A stretch of 60,234 nucleotides of DNA from an uncultured Rubrobacteraceae bacterium (GCA_902806065.1 CADCVE010000106.1:1-60234); one strand, 5' to 3'. Positions 9,033 through 18,410 are shown, counted from the first letter of the stretch. A program made the numbers and translations. The notes: generated from the sequence alone by a model not told the origin.

Positions 9033-10019
9033 ATGACGACGAAGAACTTGTTACAGGCTATAGGTGAGGGGTTGGCCGAGGAGATGCGTTCTGACGAGAC
9101 CGTGATGGTGCTCGGGGAGGACGTGGGGCGGGCCGGCGGGGTCTTTCGGGTCACGCAGGGGCTCATGGACGAGTTCGGGCCGTTCCGGGTGATGGATACG
9201 CCGCTGGCGGAGAGCCTCATCGCCGGGGCCGCTATTGGGCTCTCGGTAAACGGGATGCGTCCCGTGGCGGAGATACAGTTCGCCGACTTTATCCCGCCGG
9301 CCTTCGACCAAATCGTTAACGAGGCCGCTCGCTTCCATTACCGCTCCAACGGCGCTTGGAGTTGTCCGATGACGATCCGGGTGCCCTACGGTGCGGTACC
9401 CGGTGGCGCCCTGTACCACTCCCAGAGCGTCGAGGCGTGGTTCTGCAACACCCCCGGCCTCAAGGTAGTCGCGCCGACCTTTCCGGCGGATGCGAAGGGC
9501 ATGATCAAGAGTGCTATACGAGATCCGAACCCCGTCCTCTTTCTGGAGCACAAAAGGACCTACCGCCTGATAAAAGAAGACGTCCCGGAAGAGGATTACT
9601 CCGTGCCGCTGGGTAAGGCCAGGGTTCACCGGGGGGGAACGGACCTGACTGTCGTCTCCTACGGGCTGATGCTCCACACGGCATTAGAAGTCGCCCGAAA
9701 GATCTCTAACGAGTACGACATCGAGGTCGAGGTCGTGGAGCCCAGGACGCTGTATCCGTTGGATAAGGAGACGATCCTCGACTCCGTCAAGAAGACCGGG
9801 AAGTTACTGGTTATCTCTGAGGCGAACCTCACCGGCTCCTTTTCGGGGGAGATAGCGGCCATCGTCGCACGTGAGGCCTTTGAATGGCTGGACGGGCCGG
9901 TGATGCGGCTCGGGGCGCCGGACGTGCCGGCGGCGGCGTTCGCGAAGCCGATGCTGGACTTCTTCGTGCCCTCGGCCGAGAAGATAGAGGCGGCGATGCT
10001 AGAGCTCGCCCGATACTAG
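9033..10019 (+). CDS. bkdB: 2-oxo acid dehydrogenase E1 beta
   Basis: Transketolase-like beta subunit, 328 residues, that completes the E1 alpha2beta2 heterotetramer. It has the family opening (LLQAIGEGLAEEMRSDETV), GEDVGRAGGVFRVTQGL, DTPLAESLIAGAAIGLS and the C-terminal VVEPRTLYPLDKETILDSV segment. It follows E1 alpha by 8 bases and precedes the E2 gene by 25, so the three are one operon. It is normal length with no disrupted motif. Confidence 0.9.
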   Translation: MTTKNLLQAIGEGLAEEMRSDETVMVLGEDVGRAGGVFRVTQGLMDEFGPFRVMDTPLAESLIAGAAIGLSVNGMRPVAEIQFADFIPPAFDQIVNEAARFHYRSNGAWSCPMTIRVPYGAVPGGALYHSQSVEAWFCNTPGLKVVAPTFPADAKGMIKSAIRDPNPVLFLEHKRTYRLIKEDVPEEDYSVPLGKARVHRGGTDLTVVSYGLMLHTALEVARKISNEYDIEVEVVEPRTLYPLDKETILDSVKKTGKLLVISEANLTGSFSGEIAAIVAREAFEWLDGPVMRLGAPDVPAAAFAKPMLDFFVPSAEKIEAAMLELARY

Positions 10020-10044
10020 GAGTAGAACCGGGAGGAGGTATACC

Positions 10045-11442
10045 TTGGCGACGCCGATAAAGATGCCTCAGCTTGGGGAGAGCGTGACTGAGGGGACGCT
10101 GGCGCGCTGGCTCAAGGCCGAGGGGGAAGAGGTCGAAAAGGACGAGCCGCTGTGTGAGATCGACACGGACAAGGTCAGCTCCGAGCTGCCCTCGCCGTTC
10201 GCCGGCAAGGTCGAGAAGCTCCTCATCTCCGAGGGCGCCACCGTGGACGTGGGGACCGAGATCGCGCTGGTAGCGGTCGGGGGAGATAAGAACGCAGACT
10301 CCTCCAGAGAAGCCCTAACTAGAGAAGACATATCCGCTGGCGCCCCAACCGAGGAGTTATCGGCCGTGGAAACGGAGGCCCGGCCGTCCGCCGAGAATAG
10401 CGAGAGGCGGCACATGGTCGACGGGACGCGTAGCGGGGCACGCGATAATGGCAATGAACCGGGGCATGTCGAGAGTGTGGAGACTCTGAGATTGACGCGC
10501 TCTTCACCGGTGGTCCGCCGGCTCGCGGGCAAGCATGGCGTGGATATTGCGGAGATCCCCGGTACCGGCACCGGCGGCCGAGTTACGAAAAAGGATATCG
10601 AAGTATACATAGAAGGACGCGAGGAGGTGTACGAAACGCCTGGTCTCCGGGAGGAGAGAGAAGCCTTCGCGCCGCCAGAGGCGCCTGAAGCGGTGCCCGA
10701 GCCTGCACGGCTGAAGCTTGAGCCGGAGCGGGTAGAGGTTTATGAGGGTGACCGGGTGGTGGAGGCTACGAGCATCCGCCGGGCAACAGCGGAGCGTATG
10801 TCCAGGAGCATGCGCGAGGCTCCGCACGCTTGGAGCATGGTAGAGGTAGACGTGACCGGGCTCGTCGCGCTGCGCGAGAGGGTCAAGGAGGAGTTCGCCG
10901 AGCGTGAGGGCGTGAAGCTCACTTACCTGCCGTTCATCGTAAAGGCGGTGGTCGAGGGGCTGAAAGAGCATCCGGTCCTCAACTCCGTGTGGGACGGGGA
11001 CCGCATCGTACTGCGCAAGGAGACAAACGTTGGGGTCGCGGTGGATCTGGAGGACGCTCTGATCGTGCCGGTCATCTCCGGCGCCGATAACCTAAATACT
11101 CTGGGCCTCGCCCGAAAGATAAATGACCTTGTCCGGCGGGCGAGGAGCAGGCAACTCATACCTGACGACCTTACCGGGGGCACCTTCACCGTCAACAATC
11201 CTGGCGCTCTGGGCTCCGTGGTCTCGGTCCCGATCATCAACCATCCGCAAGCGGCCATACTCTCGGCCGAGGCCATCTTGAGACGCCCGATCGTCGTGGA
11301 TGACGCCATCGCGATCCGGAGCATGATGAACCTGGAGGTCTCCTTCGACCACCGGATTTTGGACGGCGGGGTGGCGCTCCGGTTCTTGAACGCGGTCAAG
11401 GGGCGGCTGGAGAGCTACGGGCCGGAGAGCGGTATAGATTAG
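10045..11442 (+). CDS. bkdC: 2-oxo acid dehydrogenase E2, lipoyl acyltransferase
   Basis: E2 of the complex encoded just upstream; moves the acyl group from lipoyl-lysine to CoA. Domains: a single lipoyl domain (residues 1-78, Lys43 in DTDKVSS), an acidic linker, a peripheral-subunit-binding domain (about 152-190, SSPVVRRLAGKHG and GGRVTKKD), a second linker, and the catalytic domain with SFDHRILDG (His436, Asp440). The TTG start at 10045 is preceded by GGAGGAGG. The window holds two E2 genes of similar design; this one pairs with the alpha/beta E1, sucB with SucA. The shared E3 is elsewhere. Confidence 0.9.
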   Translation: MATPIKMPQLGESVTEGTLARWLKAEGEEVEKDEPLCEIDTDKVSSELPSPFAGKVEKLLISEGATVDVGTEIALVAVGGDKNADSSREALTREDISAGAPTEELSAVETEARPSAENSERRHMVDGTRSGARDNGNEPGHVESVETLRLTRSSPVVRRLAGKHGVDIAEIPGTGTGGRVTKKDIEVYIEGREEVYETPGLREEREAFAPPEAPEAVPEPARLKLEPERVEVYEGDRVVEATSIRRATAERMSRSMREAPHAWSMVEVDVTGLVALRERVKEEFAEREGVKLTYLPFIVKAVVEGLKEHPVLNSVWDGDRIVLRKETNVGVAVDLEDALIVPVISGADNLNTLGLARKINDLVRRARSRQLIPDDLTGGTFTVNNPGALGSVVSVPIINHPQAAILSAEAILRRPIVVDDAIAIRSMMNLEVSFDHRILDGGVALRFLNAVKGRLESYGPESGID

Positions 11443-11453
11443 GGGAGTAGACA

Positions 11454-11765
11454 ATGAACTGGAAGCAACTTGTAGAGGTGCTGGAGCGTCTTGTTCCTGC
11501 TGGCAGCGTAACGACGTACGCTCAGGTATCCCTTTGGGGATATGGTGTACCCAACTACAATCAACCGGTTCGCTCATTACTGGCTGGAGCTAGGAATAAC
11601 GGCTACCTGCAACTGACGAACCGTGTAATCAAGAGCAATGGTGAATTGGCAGAGTTGCCTGACGGACAAGACCAGCAGAGGCATCAGCTGCTGGCTGAGG
11701 GCGTACCATTCGTTGCAGATGGTAGGGTAGATCTCGGCCGCGTTTCTCCAGTAGCACTCGCCTGA
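11454..11765 (+). CDS. MGMT-fold (alkyltransferase-like) protein
   Basis: A 103-residue protein resembling the C-terminal DNA-binding domain of O6-alkylguanine-DNA alkyltransferase. It has the helix-turn-helix entry VPAGSVTTYAQVSLWGYG followed by NQPVRSLLAGARNNG, where the arginine-finger region is expected. The protein has no cysteine at all, so it cannot transfer alkyl groups by the PCHR mechanism. Alkyltransferase-like proteins lacking that Cys flip and mark damaged bases for nucleotide excision repair, which is the best guess here. A good ribosome site (AGGGGAG) precedes the ATG. It sits 11 bases after the BCKDH E2 gene and may be read through, though the functions look unrelated. Confidence 0.65.
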   Translation: MNWKQLVEVLERLVPAGSVTTYAQVSLWGYGVPNYNQPVRSLLAGARNNGYLQLTNRVIKSNGELAELPDGQDQQRHQLLAEGVPFVADGRVDLGRVSPVALA

Positions 11766-11789
11766 GCAAGCGTTGCAGCGGTTGGGTTC

Positions 11790-12242
11790 TTATTGACGCT
11801 GTGATCGGCTATTCGCTCGTTTGTCGCGCGCTTCTTCGCGGTGCTGCTCGTAATAGAACGTCATCCGGTCGATGTACCACAGCTTCAGCAGAAAAGCCGT
11901 GCCCCCGAAGAACATCGTCGGCCAGAACCGCCGCTTGTAGGCCGACCAGAGCCCACTCGCGAAGAAGGCAGCCGATGCCCCGGTTAGCGCCGTAGATAGG
12001 TCTCGTGGTCGCTCGGCCGTCCACAGCTCCTCCCCGAGCACGCCGCGTGTCGCCCACGACTCGTCACTCTCGGGTTCGGGGAAGAGCACGGGGTTGACGG
12101 CGAACCACGCGGCGACGGCGGCGCCCTGCTTCCAACTGCGGTACCAGAACGGAAGGTAAACGAGAGGGTAGCTGAGGATGCGGCTCCACACGCTGAGGGG
12201 GTTCGAGTGACGCTTCCAGGTTTTTTCGCTGAGTATTGCCAT
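11790..12242 (-). CDS. DUF6653-like membrane protein
   Basis: A 150-residue small membrane protein. It opens with WKRHSNPLSVWSRILSYPLV, then a hydrophobic segment (residues 38-55), a Pro/Glu-rich stretch with NPVLFPEPE and two Trp residues, and a C-terminal hydrophobic region around residues 112-130 (WPTMFFGGTAFLLKLWYID). This pattern recalls DUF6653, of unknown function. The ATG at 12242 follows AGAAGGAG. It converges with the MGMT-like gene and lies 57 bases downstream of leucine dehydrogenase on the same strand, so it may be co-transcribed with it. The tail is charged and basic. Confidence 0.6.
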   Translation of the reverse strand: MAILSEKTWKRHSNPLSVWSRILSYPLVYLPFWYRSWKQGAAVAAWFAVNPVLFPEPESDESWATRGVLGEELWTAERPRDLSTALTGASAAFFASGLWSAYKRRFWPTMFFGGTAFLLKLWYIDRMTFYYEQHREEARDKRANSRSQRQ

Positions 12243-12299
12243 GTGGTTCTCCTTCTCTGGTCGGCTGCGGACTGGTTTAGCGGGGCCTGATCGCCACGC

Positions 12300-13406
12300 C
12301 TAGATCGTCTCTCTGCGGCGTTGTAGCTGACCGTAGGGGTGGCCGGTGTGGAGACGCTCCATGGAGCTTATCGCGGCGATGCGTTCGAGGGCCAGGGTGT
12401 CGGCGGCTACGTTGGTCGGGACGCCATCACGCTTGGAGATGGCGATGATACTGCGAACGGAGTCGGCGATGCGCATCACCCGCTTGGTGGCTCGCCGCTC
12501 GTTGTAGCCCTCCAGCTCGTCGGCAACGTTTATGAGGCCACCGGCGTTTATGACGTAGTCCGGAGCGTAGAGGATGCCGCGCTCTGCCAGAGCTTCACCG
12601 TGCCGACTCTCGTCGAGCACGTTGTTGGCGCTCCCGGCGACTATCCGGCAGCGGAAGTTAGGCAAGGTTTCGTCGTTTACCACGGCGCCCAGGGCACACG
12701 GGGCGAGTACGTCACAGGGTATTGAGAGGATCTCGTCCGGCTCCACAGCCTTGGCGCCGAACTCGCGAGCTGCGCGCCGTACGGCGGAGGCTTGGAGGTC
12801 TGTAACTATCAGGCGTGCTCCCTCTTCATGGAGCAGGCGGCAAAGATGGTAGCCCACGTGCCCGAGACCCTGTACCGCGACGGCACTACCTTCGAGAGAG
12901 GTCGTGTCGTAGACCTCCTCCACGCAGGCCCGCATCCCCTGAAGAACGCCCAGAGCAGTAAAGGGGGAAGGGTCGCCCGAACCGCCGTACGATACATCCG
13001 CGCCGACGACGTAAGAGGTTTCGACCTGGATGTGGTGTATGTCCCCGGTCGAGATGCCGACGTCCTCGGCCACGATGTAACGACCACCTAGAGTCTCGAT
13101 GTAGCGGCCCAGGGAGCGGAAGAGGGCTTCGGATTTGTGCTTGCGCGGGTCGCCGATGACGACGGATTTACCGCCGCCGAGGTTGAGGCCGCTCGCGGCG
13201 GCCTTGTAGGTCATCCCGCGGGCGAGGCGCAGGGCATCGGTCACGGCCTCGTCCTCGGTATTGTAGGGCCACATCCGGCAGCCGCCGAGGGCGGGTCCCA
13301 GCGTAGTGTCGTGGATAGCGATTATGGCTCGGAGACCTGTGGCCTGATCGTGGCAGAACACGACCTGCTCATAGCGATACTCCGCCAGCTTCTCGAAGAT
13401 ATGCAT
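12300..13406 (-). CDS. ldh: Leucine/Glu-Leu-Phe-Val dehydrogenase
   Basis: NAD-dependent amino-acid dehydrogenase, 368 residues, that interconverts a branched-chain amino acid and its 2-oxo acid plus ammonia. Lys68 (GMTYKAA) and Lys80 (GGGKSVV) fall where leucine dehydrogenase has its substrate and catalytic lysines, and the Rossmann GLGHVGYHL motif is near residue 180. The length matches leucine rather than glutamate dehydrogenase (about 450). ATG at 13406 follows AAGGAGGAAG. The gene diverges from the acyl-CoA carboxylase genes across 94 bases, so the two may share a control region. The product 2-oxo acids are the expected substrates of the complex at 8-11.4 kb. Valine or phenylalanine preference cannot be excluded. 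Confidence 0.88.
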   Translation of the reverse strand: MHIFEKLAEYRYEQVVFCHDQATGLRAIIAIHDTTLGPALGGCRMWPYNTEDEAVTDALRLARGMTYKAAASGLNLGGGKSVVIGDPRKHKSEALFRSLGRYIETLGGRYIVAEDVGISTGDIHHIQVETSYVVGADVSYGGSGDPSPFTALGVLQGMRACVEEVYDTTSLEGSAVAVQGLGHVGYHLCRLLHEEGARLIVTDLQASAVRRAAREFGAKAVEPDEILSIPCDVLAPCALGAVVNDETLPNFRCRIVAGSANNVLDESRHGEALAERGILYAPDYVINAGGLINVADELEGYNERRATKRVMRIADSVRSIIAISKRDGVPTNVAADTLALERIAAISSMERLHTGHPYGQLQRRRETI

Positions 13407-13500
13407 CTCTTCCTCCTTCCCATTCCCGGGGACGGGAGCCGCTTTGTAATTTTACTATCGAACGTAACACTGTGGGCGAATCGCCATCCGCGCGTGTAGA

Positions 13501-15084
13501 ATGCCTTTTATGCAGGGTGAGAGATTAGGAGAGAACACTACCGCCGGGAAGATCGAGGGTCTCGAACGCCTCCGCGAGGCGGCGGCACACCCGGCGCCGG
13601 AGCAGGCCGTCACCCGGCAGCGCGAACGCGGCAAGCTCACGGCACGCGAGCGCATAGAATTGCTCCTCGACCCCGGCACCTTCGTCGAACTGGACCGCTA
13701 CCGGGTCCACCGCTCGTACAACTTCGGTTTGGAAGAGAACAGGCCGCTTGGCGATGGGGTGATAACCGGCTACGGCGAGGTCGCTGGGAGGAAGGTCTGC
13801 GTCTTTTCGCAGGACTTCACCGTTTTCGGTGGTTCTCTGGGTGAGGTGTACGCGCAGAAGATCTGCAAGGTCATGGACCTTGCGATCAACACGGGTTGTC
13901 CTGTCGTCGGGATCAACGACTCCGGCGGGGCGCGTATCCAGGAGGGCGTCGTCTCTCTCGCCGGCTACGCGGATATCTTTCACAGGAACGTGTTGGCCTC
14001 CGGGGTCGTGCCCCAGGTCAGCGTAGTCATGGGTCCCTGCGCGGGAGGAGCCGTCTACTCACCGGCGATCACGGACTTTATCTTCATGGTCGAGGAGACG
14101 AGCCACATGTTCATCACCGGCCCGGACGTCATAAAGAGCGTCACGGGCGAGGAGGTGACGCAAGAAGAGCTGGGCGGCGCGGGCACCCACAACACGAAGA
14201 GTGGTGTCGCCCACTTCTCCTCCCCGGATGAGGAGACCTGCCTCGAAGACGTCCGCTACCTGCTCACCTTCCTACCCGAAAACAACCTGGAGAGTGCCCC
14301 GTACTACAGGCCCTCCGATGATCCGGAGCGGATGGACGAGGCGCTAGCCGCACTGATCCCCGACTCCGCCCAGCGGCCCTATGATATGCGGGAGGCTATC
14401 GAGGGTGTGATGGACGATGGGGAGTTCTTCGAGGTGCAGGAGGGGTGGGCGCAGAACCTCGTCGTAGGCTTCGCGAGGCTCGACGGGCATGCGGTCGGTG
14501 TCGTCGGGAACCAGCCAGCGGTGTTGGCGGGGACGCTGGATATAGACGCGAGCGTGAAGGGCGCGCGGTTCGTGCGTTTTTGCGACGCATTCAACATCCC
14601 GCTGGTAACCTTCGTGGACGTGCCGGGGTTCATGCCCGGGACGGACCAGGAGTTCGGCGGCATCATCCGTCACGGGGCGAAGTTGCTCTACGCTTTCTCC
14701 GAGGCGACGGTGCCGAAGATGACGGTTATCACCAGGAAAGCCTACGGCGGAGCCTACGACGTCATGTGCTCCAAGCACATTGGGGCGGACGTGAACGTGT
14801 CGTGGCCGACGGGGGAGATCGCGGTGATGGGCGCGAGGGCCGCTGTGAATATCATCTTCCGCCGTCAGATCGCCGAGGCCGAGGACCCGGACGAGAAGCG
14901 CGAGGAGTTGATCTCCGGTTACGAGGAGCGGTTCAACAACCCGATGGTCGCCGCCGAGATGGGTTACATAGACGATGTAATAGACCCGCGCGAGACGCGA
15001 CCGTACCTCATAAAGGCCCTCTCCATGATCCGCACCAAGCGCCCCGAGCGCCCGCCGCGCAAGCACGGAAATATCCCTCTTTGA
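13501..15084 (+). CDS. pccB: Acyl-/propionyl-CoA carboxylase, carboxyltransferase (beta) subunit
   Basis: Biotin-dependent carboxyltransferase, 527 residues, transferring carboxyl from carboxybiotin to an acyl-CoA; with propionyl-CoA the product is methylmalonyl-CoA. Two crotonase-fold halves are evident: the acyl-CoA oxyanion stretch [11 protein letters not shown] with [13 protein letters not shown] in the N half, and [10 protein letters not shown] with GGAYDVM in the C half. In [17 protein letters not shown] the Asp sits at the position that in Streptomyces PccB (Asp422) favours propionyl over larger chains; this is an alignment by eye. The stop overlaps the TTG start of the epsilon subunit. 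It converges on the pathway served by meaB. Confidence 0.92.
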   Translation: MPFMQGERLGENTTAGKIEGLERLREAAAHPAPEQAVTRQRERGKLTARERIELLLDPGTFVELDRYRVHRSYNFGLEENRPLGDGVITGYGEVAGRKVCVFSQDFTVFGGSLGEVYAQKICKVMDLAINTGCPVVGINDSGGARIQEGVVSLAGYADIFHRNVLASGVVPQVSVVMGPCAGGAVYSPAITDFIFMVEETSHMFITGPDVIKSVTGEEVTQEELGGAGTHNTKSGVAHFSSPDEETCLEDVRYLLTFLPENNLESAPYYRPSDDPERMDEALAALIPDSAQRPYDMREAIEGVMDDGEFFEVQEGWAQNLVVGFARLDGHAVGVVGNQPAVLAGTLDIDASVKGARFVRFCDAFNIPLVTFVDVPGFMPGTDQEFGGIIRHGAKLLYAFSEATVPKMTVITRKAYGGAYDVMCSKHIGADVNVSWPTGEIAVMGARAAVNIIFRRQIAEAEDPDEKREELISGYEERFNNPMVAAEMGYIDDVIDPRETRPYLIKALSMIRTKRPERPPRKHGNIPL

Positions 15085-15293
15085 GGATAAACCCCGAGCC
15101 AAGCCCCGAAGAGGTCGCGGCGATCATGGCGGCGCTCGTCGTCACGAGGGAGGTCTATGAAGATCCGGAGGTGGAGGCCAATCTGCGCCGAAGCCGATGG
15201 AGGCTCGCCGGGTTGCTTGGACACGCGCCGCCGCGGGAGATGAAGCTAGACGGCGCTTTGTGGACTTACTCTAGTTGGGAAGGCATGGTCTAG
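15081..15293 (+). CDS. Acyl-CoA carboxylase epsilon subunit
   Basis: A 70-residue protein in the slot between the beta and alpha carboxylase genes. It begins [18 protein letters not shown] and ends in a Trp-containing basic segment ([18 protein letters not shown]) and SSWEGMV. Actinobacterial acyl-CoA carboxylases carry such small epsilon subunits, which start with a PxPEExAA motif and bind and stimulate the beta subunit. The TTG at 15081 overlaps the beta stop (TTGA), typical of translational coupling, and the stop at 15291-15293 touches the GTG of the alpha gene. In-frame sequence continues upstream within the beta gene, so automated calling may place the start too early or miss the gene. 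Confidence 0.8.
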   Translation: MRINPEPSPEEVAAIMAALVVTREVYEDPEVEANLRRSRWRLAGLLGHAPPREMKLDGALWTYSSWEGMV

Positions 15294-17051
15294 GTGTTCG
15301 AGAAAGTCTTGATTGCGAACCGCGGTGAGATAGCCGTGCGTATAATCCGCGCTTTGCGGGAGTTGGAAGTAACGAGTGTGGCGGTGTACTCGGATGCGGA
15401 TCGGAAATCGCTGCACGCGCGTCTTGCTGATGAGGCGTATCATGTGGGACCTGCGATGGCGACAGAGAGCTACCTTGACGTCGAGAAGCTGATCGAGGTG
15501 GCGGAGCGTTCGGGGGCGGAGGCGGTCCATCCGGGGTACGGCTTTCTGGCGGAGAGCGCGCCTTTTGCGCGAGCGGTAGAGGAGGCCGGACTGGTGTGGA
15601 TCGGGCCTCGACCGGCGGCAATGGAGGCGATGGGGAGCAAGGTCGAGAGCCGGCGTATCATGGCGAAGGCAGGTGTCCCCATGACACCGGGCACCGAAGA
15701 TGCCGTCGAGTCCGCGGGCGCCGTCTATGAGTTCGCGGAGGAGCACGACTACCCGGTGGCGGTGAAGGCGTCGTCCGGGGGCGGCGGCAAGGGCTTCGCG
15801 GTCGCCTACGATGAGGCGGGGGCGGAGGCGGCCTTCGAGCGGGCGAGACGCGAGGGGGAGGCGTATTTCGGGGATGGGTCGGTGTATCTGGAGAAGTATT
15901 TGCCAGGGCCGCGGCACGTGGAGATACAGGTGGTACGCGACAAGCATGGGAACGCGGTGCACTTGGGGGAGCGGGACTGTTCTATTCAGCGCAGGCATCA
16001 GAAGCTGCTGGAGGAGTGTCCGAGCCCGGCGATAGACCCCGCGATGCGTGAGGAGATGGGCGGGGCGGCGGTCGAGGCGGCGGAGGCCGTTGGCTACGAC
16101 AACGTGGGCACGGTCGAGTTTCTGGTGCAGGATGATGGATTCTATTTTCTGGAGATGAACACGCGGGTGCAGGTCGAGCATCCAGTGACCGAGGAGGTTA
16201 CAGGGGTAGACATTGTGCAGACCGGTATCCGTATCGCCGCCGGGGAGGAGTTGGCGTTCTCCCAAGAGGACGTTGGTTGGCGGGGACATGCGATCGAGGT
16301 GCGCGTAAACGCCGAGGACGCGACGAACGACTTTATACCGAGCCCCGGCAACGTTACCCTCTACGAGGAGCCGGGCGGGCCAGGCGTCAGGGTAGATTCG
16401 GCGCTCCGCGAACCGGGCGTGGTCCCGGAATATTACGATCCACTCTTCGCGAAGCTCATCGTGCGGGGAGCGAACCGGGAGGATGCCCTCAGACGGCTGC
16501 GGCGCGCGCTTGCGGAGTTCAGGATCGAGGGTATAGCCACGACCCTGCCGTTCTTCGAGGCTATTCTGGAGGACGAGGTCTTTGTAAAAGGAAGCTACAC
16601 GACCGGGTTCATAGCCGAGCGGCTCGCGGGGCTGAAGATCAAAGGCCAGCCAGGCGCGCACGGCGCTGGCGCGAAGCTGGAGAAGGAGGCTCGGGAGGTC
16701 GAGGTCGAGGTCAACGGCAAGCTCTTTCGGGTGAAGGTGTATGGGGACGAGGCCGGGACGGGGGGTGGCACCGGGGGCATGAAGGCTCCTCCCGCGAGGC
16801 GGAGTCGGGAGCGAGGCGGTGGAATGGCTCAACTCACCGAGGGTACGGTGGTTGCGCCGATGCAGGGTACGATCCTGAAGGTGTTCGTCGAGGAGGGGCA
16901 GGTGGTCGCGGTGGACGATCCCGTATGCCTCCTGGAGGCGATGAAGATGGAGAGCGAGGTCCGGGCCAGGAGGGACGGCGTGATCTCGGAGGTGCTGGTC
17001 GAGGCCGGTAAGACGGTGCGTTCCGGCGACCCCCTCGTCGTTTTGGAGTAG
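15294..17051 (+). CDS. pccA: Acyl-/propionyl-CoA carboxylase alpha subunit (biotin carboxylase plus BCCP)
   Basis: ATP-dependent biotin carboxylase fused to its biotin carrier, 585 residues. The N-terminal carboxylase domain has IANRGEIAVRIIRALRE, HPGYGFLAE, the ATP-grasp loop SSGGGGKGF (about residue 160), RDCSIQRRHQK, and EMNTRVQVEHPVTEE (active-site Glu and Arg). A linker with Gly-rich sequence leads to the carrier domain, biotinylated at Lys551 in EAMKM. GTG start directly abuts the epsilon stop, so beta, epsilon and alpha are one operon. The alpha subunit could also serve other beta subunits (acetyl-CoA). Confidence 0.93.
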   Translation: MFEKVLIANRGEIAVRIIRALRELEVTSVAVYSDADRKSLHARLADEAYHVGPAMATESYLDVEKLIEVAERSGAEAVHPGYGFLAESAPFARAVEEAGLVWIGPRPAAMEAMGSKVESRRIMAKAGVPMTPGTEDAVESAGAVYEFAEEHDYPVAVKASSGGGGKGFAVAYDEAGAEAAFERARREGEAYFGDGSVYLEKYLPGPRHVEIQVVRDKHGNAVHLGERDCSIQRRHQKLLEECPSPAIDPAMREEMGGAAVEAAEAVGYDNVGTVEFLVQDDGFYFLEMNTRVQVEHPVTEEVTGVDIVQTGIRIAAGEELAFSQEDVGWRGHAIEVRVNAEDATNDFIPSPGNVTLYEEPGGPGVRVDSALREPGVVPEYYDPLFAKLIVRGANREDALRRLRRALAEFRIEGIATTLPFFEAILEDEVFVKGSYTTGFIAERLAGLKIKGQPGAHGAGAKLEKEAREVEVEVNGKLFRVKVYGDEAGTGGGTGGMKAPPARRSRERGGGMAQLTEGTVVAPMQGTILKVFVEEGQVVAVDDPVCLLEAMKMESEVRARRDGVISEVLVEAGKTVRSGDPLVVLE

Positions 17052-17165
17052 AGAGCTATCAGCTTTCAGCGAGATGCCTGGCTTGTGGCCGGTGACGCGG
17101 GTGGCTAACTGCCGGTGTGAGAATTTAGTGTCCGAGCGTACCGTCGTGGTCCACCCCACGGTGTC

Positions 17166-18281
17166 TTGCAATATCTCAAACCGGTTCCGGGAATGGTAGA
17201 GCACGCGGCGGATTTCGAGTGGCGCGGCGAGGGCGAAGGCGCCGAGGTCGTGCTCTATGCCCCCGAAGCGGCTTCCGCTGAACGAGGCTTTGAAAAACTC
17301 ATGCCGGCCGCCAGTCTGCCCGGTGTAGTGAGCCCCGTGCATGCCGCTGCCTCGGGTTCCAAGGTGGGTTGGGTCGCGGCTTCGGAGACGCACGCCGCCC
17401 CAGACCTGTTCTCCACACCCGCGCGGGGCTTGCTGCTCGTCGCCAATGCGTCCGTTGAGGAGTTCGGCTTGTCGCCCGGTGAGGTGGGGGACCTTGTATT
17501 GCGCAACCTCTCGGAGATTTCGCCGCCGCGGTTTGGGGAGGCCGAGGTGCGGCGGGCCGTGGAGAATGGGGTGGTGTGGGCGGCAGAGGAGGGTTTGATC
17601 CCCGAGGAAGACCTCGCCTTGTTTGGGGCCCCTGGCTCCGCCTCCGGCTCTGCCACCGGCGAGTCCGACGCCCTCCCCCGGCGTGCCCTCTCCGCCGGAG
17701 CGCAAGACTTAGGGCGCCGCCAGTGGATAGAGGTCTACACAGTCGCGGAGGTCCTGGATTCGGATCAGGCGGAGGCCCTGGCGCTGAGTGCCGGCGCACT
17801 CATACTCCACACGGAGACCGTCTCCGAAGACCTCGGAAGACTCGCCCTGATCGCTCACCGGGAGCGAATCCTCAAGCAGGTCTGGAGCCGAGACTTCGGC
17901 GCAACCGCCGATCTGCCGGCCGCCCCTCTGGAGACCGAAGAGGCCTCGGACCTCCTTGCCGCCGTTCGGGCGATCGCCAATTACGCTGATGCCCGGGCCG
18001 CGCTACTCCTGAACGAACTGCGCCGGGTGTTCATCGAGGAGGGTGGCGTGCAACTCCATGCAGCGTGGCGGCTTGGAGGAATCGCGCAACGGGACGATCT
18101 TCTCCTTCACCGTCACAACCTGGCGGCGATAGAGGGAGGTGGCATCCTGTCAACGCGGGACTTCGTGGCGGCAGGTACCGGTGCGATGCGTGCGAGCGCG
18201 CCAACCTTTGGTCCAGGCTCCGAGGAGGAGCCCTGGGCGTGGGAGGAGGCGGGGCTTCTGGAGAGGGTAGCGCGTCTTTGA
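17166..18281 (+). CDS. RtcB-like protein with the active site erased
   Basis: A 371-residue protein that aligns by eye with RtcB RNA ligases along its whole length. Matching blocks in order: AASLPGVV and KVGWVAA (RtcB LPGIVG and PIGGVAA), VENGVVWAAEEGLIPEEDL (region before the catalytic core), RALSAGAQDLG with VYTVAEVLDSDQAEALAL, AAVRAIANYADARAALLLNEL, and HRHNLAAIEGG. The metal ligands and guanylylated site are gone: no DxNCGVR, GSGNHF reads DLGRRQW, HSGSRGLGH reads HTETVSEDLG, and the VHRKGAT histidine region is altered. Ligase activity is therefore not expected. The frame is intact and codon use looks normal, so it is probably made. TTG at 17166 or ATG at 17193 could start it. Known RtcB proteins repair or splice RNA; what this one does is unknown. 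Confidence 0.65.
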   Translation: MQYLKPVPGMVEHAADFEWRGEGEGAEVVLYAPEAASAERGFEKLMPAASLPGVVSPVHAAASGSKVGWVAASETHAAPDLFSTPARGLLLVANASVEEFGLSPGEVGDLVLRNLSEISPPRFGEAEVRRAVENGVVWAAEEGLIPEEDLALFGAPGSASGSATGESDALPRRALSAGAQDLGRRQWIEVYTVAEVLDSDQAEALALSAGALILHTETVSEDLGRLALIAHRERILKQVWSRDFGATADLPAAPLETEEASDLLAAVRAIANYADARAALLLNELRRVFIEEGGVQLHAAWRLGGIAQRDDLLLHRHNLAAIEGGGILSTRDFVAAGTGAMRASAPTFGPGSEEEPWAWEEAGLLERVARL

Positions 18282-18410
18282 GGACATTAGAGGGATAGGA
18301 TGTGAAGGGGTCTCGTACGGTGAACCGGATGTTACGAGAGCCGATGAGCTGGGGTAAGAAGCCGGGCAACTAGAAGGAAGACGATACGGCGGAGAGATCA
18401 GGAGAAGACG

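Noticed and set aside
14445-15080. Upstream extension of the epsilon-subunit frame
   Set aside because: It lies inside pccB in another frame and has Arg/Gly-rich shadow composition; only the last 70 codons look like a protein.
15246-17705. 819-codon minus-strand open frame opposite pccA
   Set aside because: Long antisense frames arise from GC-rich codon structure; the translation shows no domain, while the plus strand encodes an obvious carboxylase.
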